This document shows, one piece after another, positions 5,509 to 6,022 of a DNA stretch of 6,022 bases; within the stretch, counting starts at the first letter, position 1, and each line of letters opens with the position of its first letter. The stretch comes from an uncultured Planctomycetota bacterium. Lineage in GTDB: Bacteria > Planctomycetota > Planctomycetia > Pirellulales > Thermoguttaceae. Where the stretch lies: NCBI GenBank assembly GCA_902797455.1, contig CADBTE010000276.1, forward strand, positions 1 to 6,022, given 5' to 3'. The translations under genes and the position numbers were made by a program. Below the pieces are notes generated by a model. That model did no database searches and had not been told where the DNA came from. It was given only the letters and a program-made list of their open reading frames with translations.

Positions 5509-6022
5509 CTACCGCAGGCGCAGCCAAAGCCACCCGAACAAAAGAGTGAGGACCGCCCCAAGCGGAACCGAGGTCAAAAGGGCGGTGGCCGTGTGAGTGA
5601 ATGTCTCCGGCCCTATCGGACCGGTGCCGCGGATATGGACACCGGCGAACAGCAGCGCCGTGAGGATGGTCGCCGAAAGACGGGCCGATTCCTCCGGCGG
5701 AGATAAAAGGGACGCAAAGGTCCGCTGAAGCACGACGCGAAAGACAAACTCTTCGGTGACGGGAACCAGGAGGCAGCCGACCAAAAAGCAGGAGGCGATC
5801 AGCCAGCCGCCGTGCTCCACGCGGCGGGCCAGCACGAAGATCTGCGTGAGAGGATGCTCGCGCGAGAGTCTCTCCAGTTCCCCCGGCGGGAGGCGGCTCG
5901 AATCGGTGAGGATTTGGCCCATCTTCTCGACCGCCGCGGGTTTGGGAAGCCGGTCGCACAGGGGAAGAAGGAACGCCGGCAAAAAGAACCAGACACCGAC
6001 GATCGCGATCGCGTCGGGCAGC
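5509..6022 (-). CDS. CPBP (Rce1/CaaX-type) intramembrane glutamic protease, N-terminal part, ended by in-frame TAG and truncated by window edge
   Basis: The minus-strand frame is open from the right edge (first full codon at 6021) to a TAG at 5511-5509, giving 170 visible residues; the true start is outside. It has a hydrophobic helix at the visible start (about 5-21), a soluble stretch with PPGELERLSREHPLTQ (45-60), then helices. Two of the three CPBP catalytic motifs are present: EEFVFR (90-95, EExxxR) and FAGVH (125-129, FxxxH). The family comprises membrane-embedded endopeptidases, including CaaX processing enzymes and bacteriocin self-immunity proteins; planctomycete genomes carry many of unknown substrate. 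A TTG at 5982 could be read as a start but has no visible support, and the frame continues upstream of it with hydrophobic residues. The third motif lies beyond the TAG, so this piece alone should be inactive. Confidence 0.75.
   Translation of the reverse strand, partial: LPDAIAIVGVWFFLPAFLLPLCDRLPKPAAVEKMGQILTDSSRLPPGELERLSREHPLTQIFVLARRVEHGGWLIASCFLVGCLLVPVTEEFVFRVVLQRTFASLLSPPEESARLSATILTALLFAGVHIRGTGPIGPETFTHTATALLTSVPLGAVLTLLFGWLWLRLR

Noticed and set aside
5249..5959. Minus-strand open frame (about 236 codons) running across the TAG of the CPBP gene in another phase
   Set aside because: It spans the interrupted region but its translation is Pro/Arg/Gly-rich and lacks all CPBP motifs, which are all in the other phase. 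It is not a frameshifted continuation.

Overview
The window is GC-rich (roughly 60% by eye) and densely coding. Its gene content suggests a Planctomycetota or related PVC-group bacterium: a GH2 beta-galactosidase-type enzyme beside an exported ADP-ribosylglycohydrolase-family protein with a C-terminal beta-sandwich extension. That placement is an inference from protein style, not from a marker gene. The copper ATPase instead has features I associate with Clostridia/Firmicutes-type CopA (a CopZ-like domain at the C-terminus and a Cys-flanked MxxSS motif in the last membrane helix).

Layout. Positions 1-966 (+) hold the 3' part of a GH2 gene whose N-terminus and catalytic centre lie to the left of the window. 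After a 53-base gap with a good Shine-Dalgarno but no recognisable promoter, 1020-2717 (+) encodes a secreted DraG-fold protein. The two + genes could be one transcription unit. Facing them, 2704-5205 (-) encodes a complete Cu+-exporting P-type ATPase with one HMA domain at each end. Its last 14 bases overlap the end of the DraG-like gene. Upstream of it on the same strand, and nine bases away, is a CPBP/Rce1-type intramembrane protease gene (5215 to beyond 6022, -). That reading frame is broken by a single in-frame TAG at 5509-5511, and its 5' end is off the window.

How the parts work together. The + strand pair looks like exported or periplasmic glycan or glycoconjugate processing. The - strand pair is an apparent operon, protease then copper pump, in which the protease's final stop codon lies inside the pump's ribosome-binding site. 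The points most worth a second look are these: the CopZ-like C-terminal domain of the pump has its own ATG and a well-placed Shine-Dalgarno, so it could also be made as a free copper chaperone; the CPBP frame has an isolated amber codon and about 70 extra residues between its second and third catalytic motifs; and the DraG-like protein has altered metal-site residues together with a signal peptide. I found no tRNA, rRNA, CRISPR array, insertion sequence or integrase. No stretch longer than 300 bases lacks a gene.
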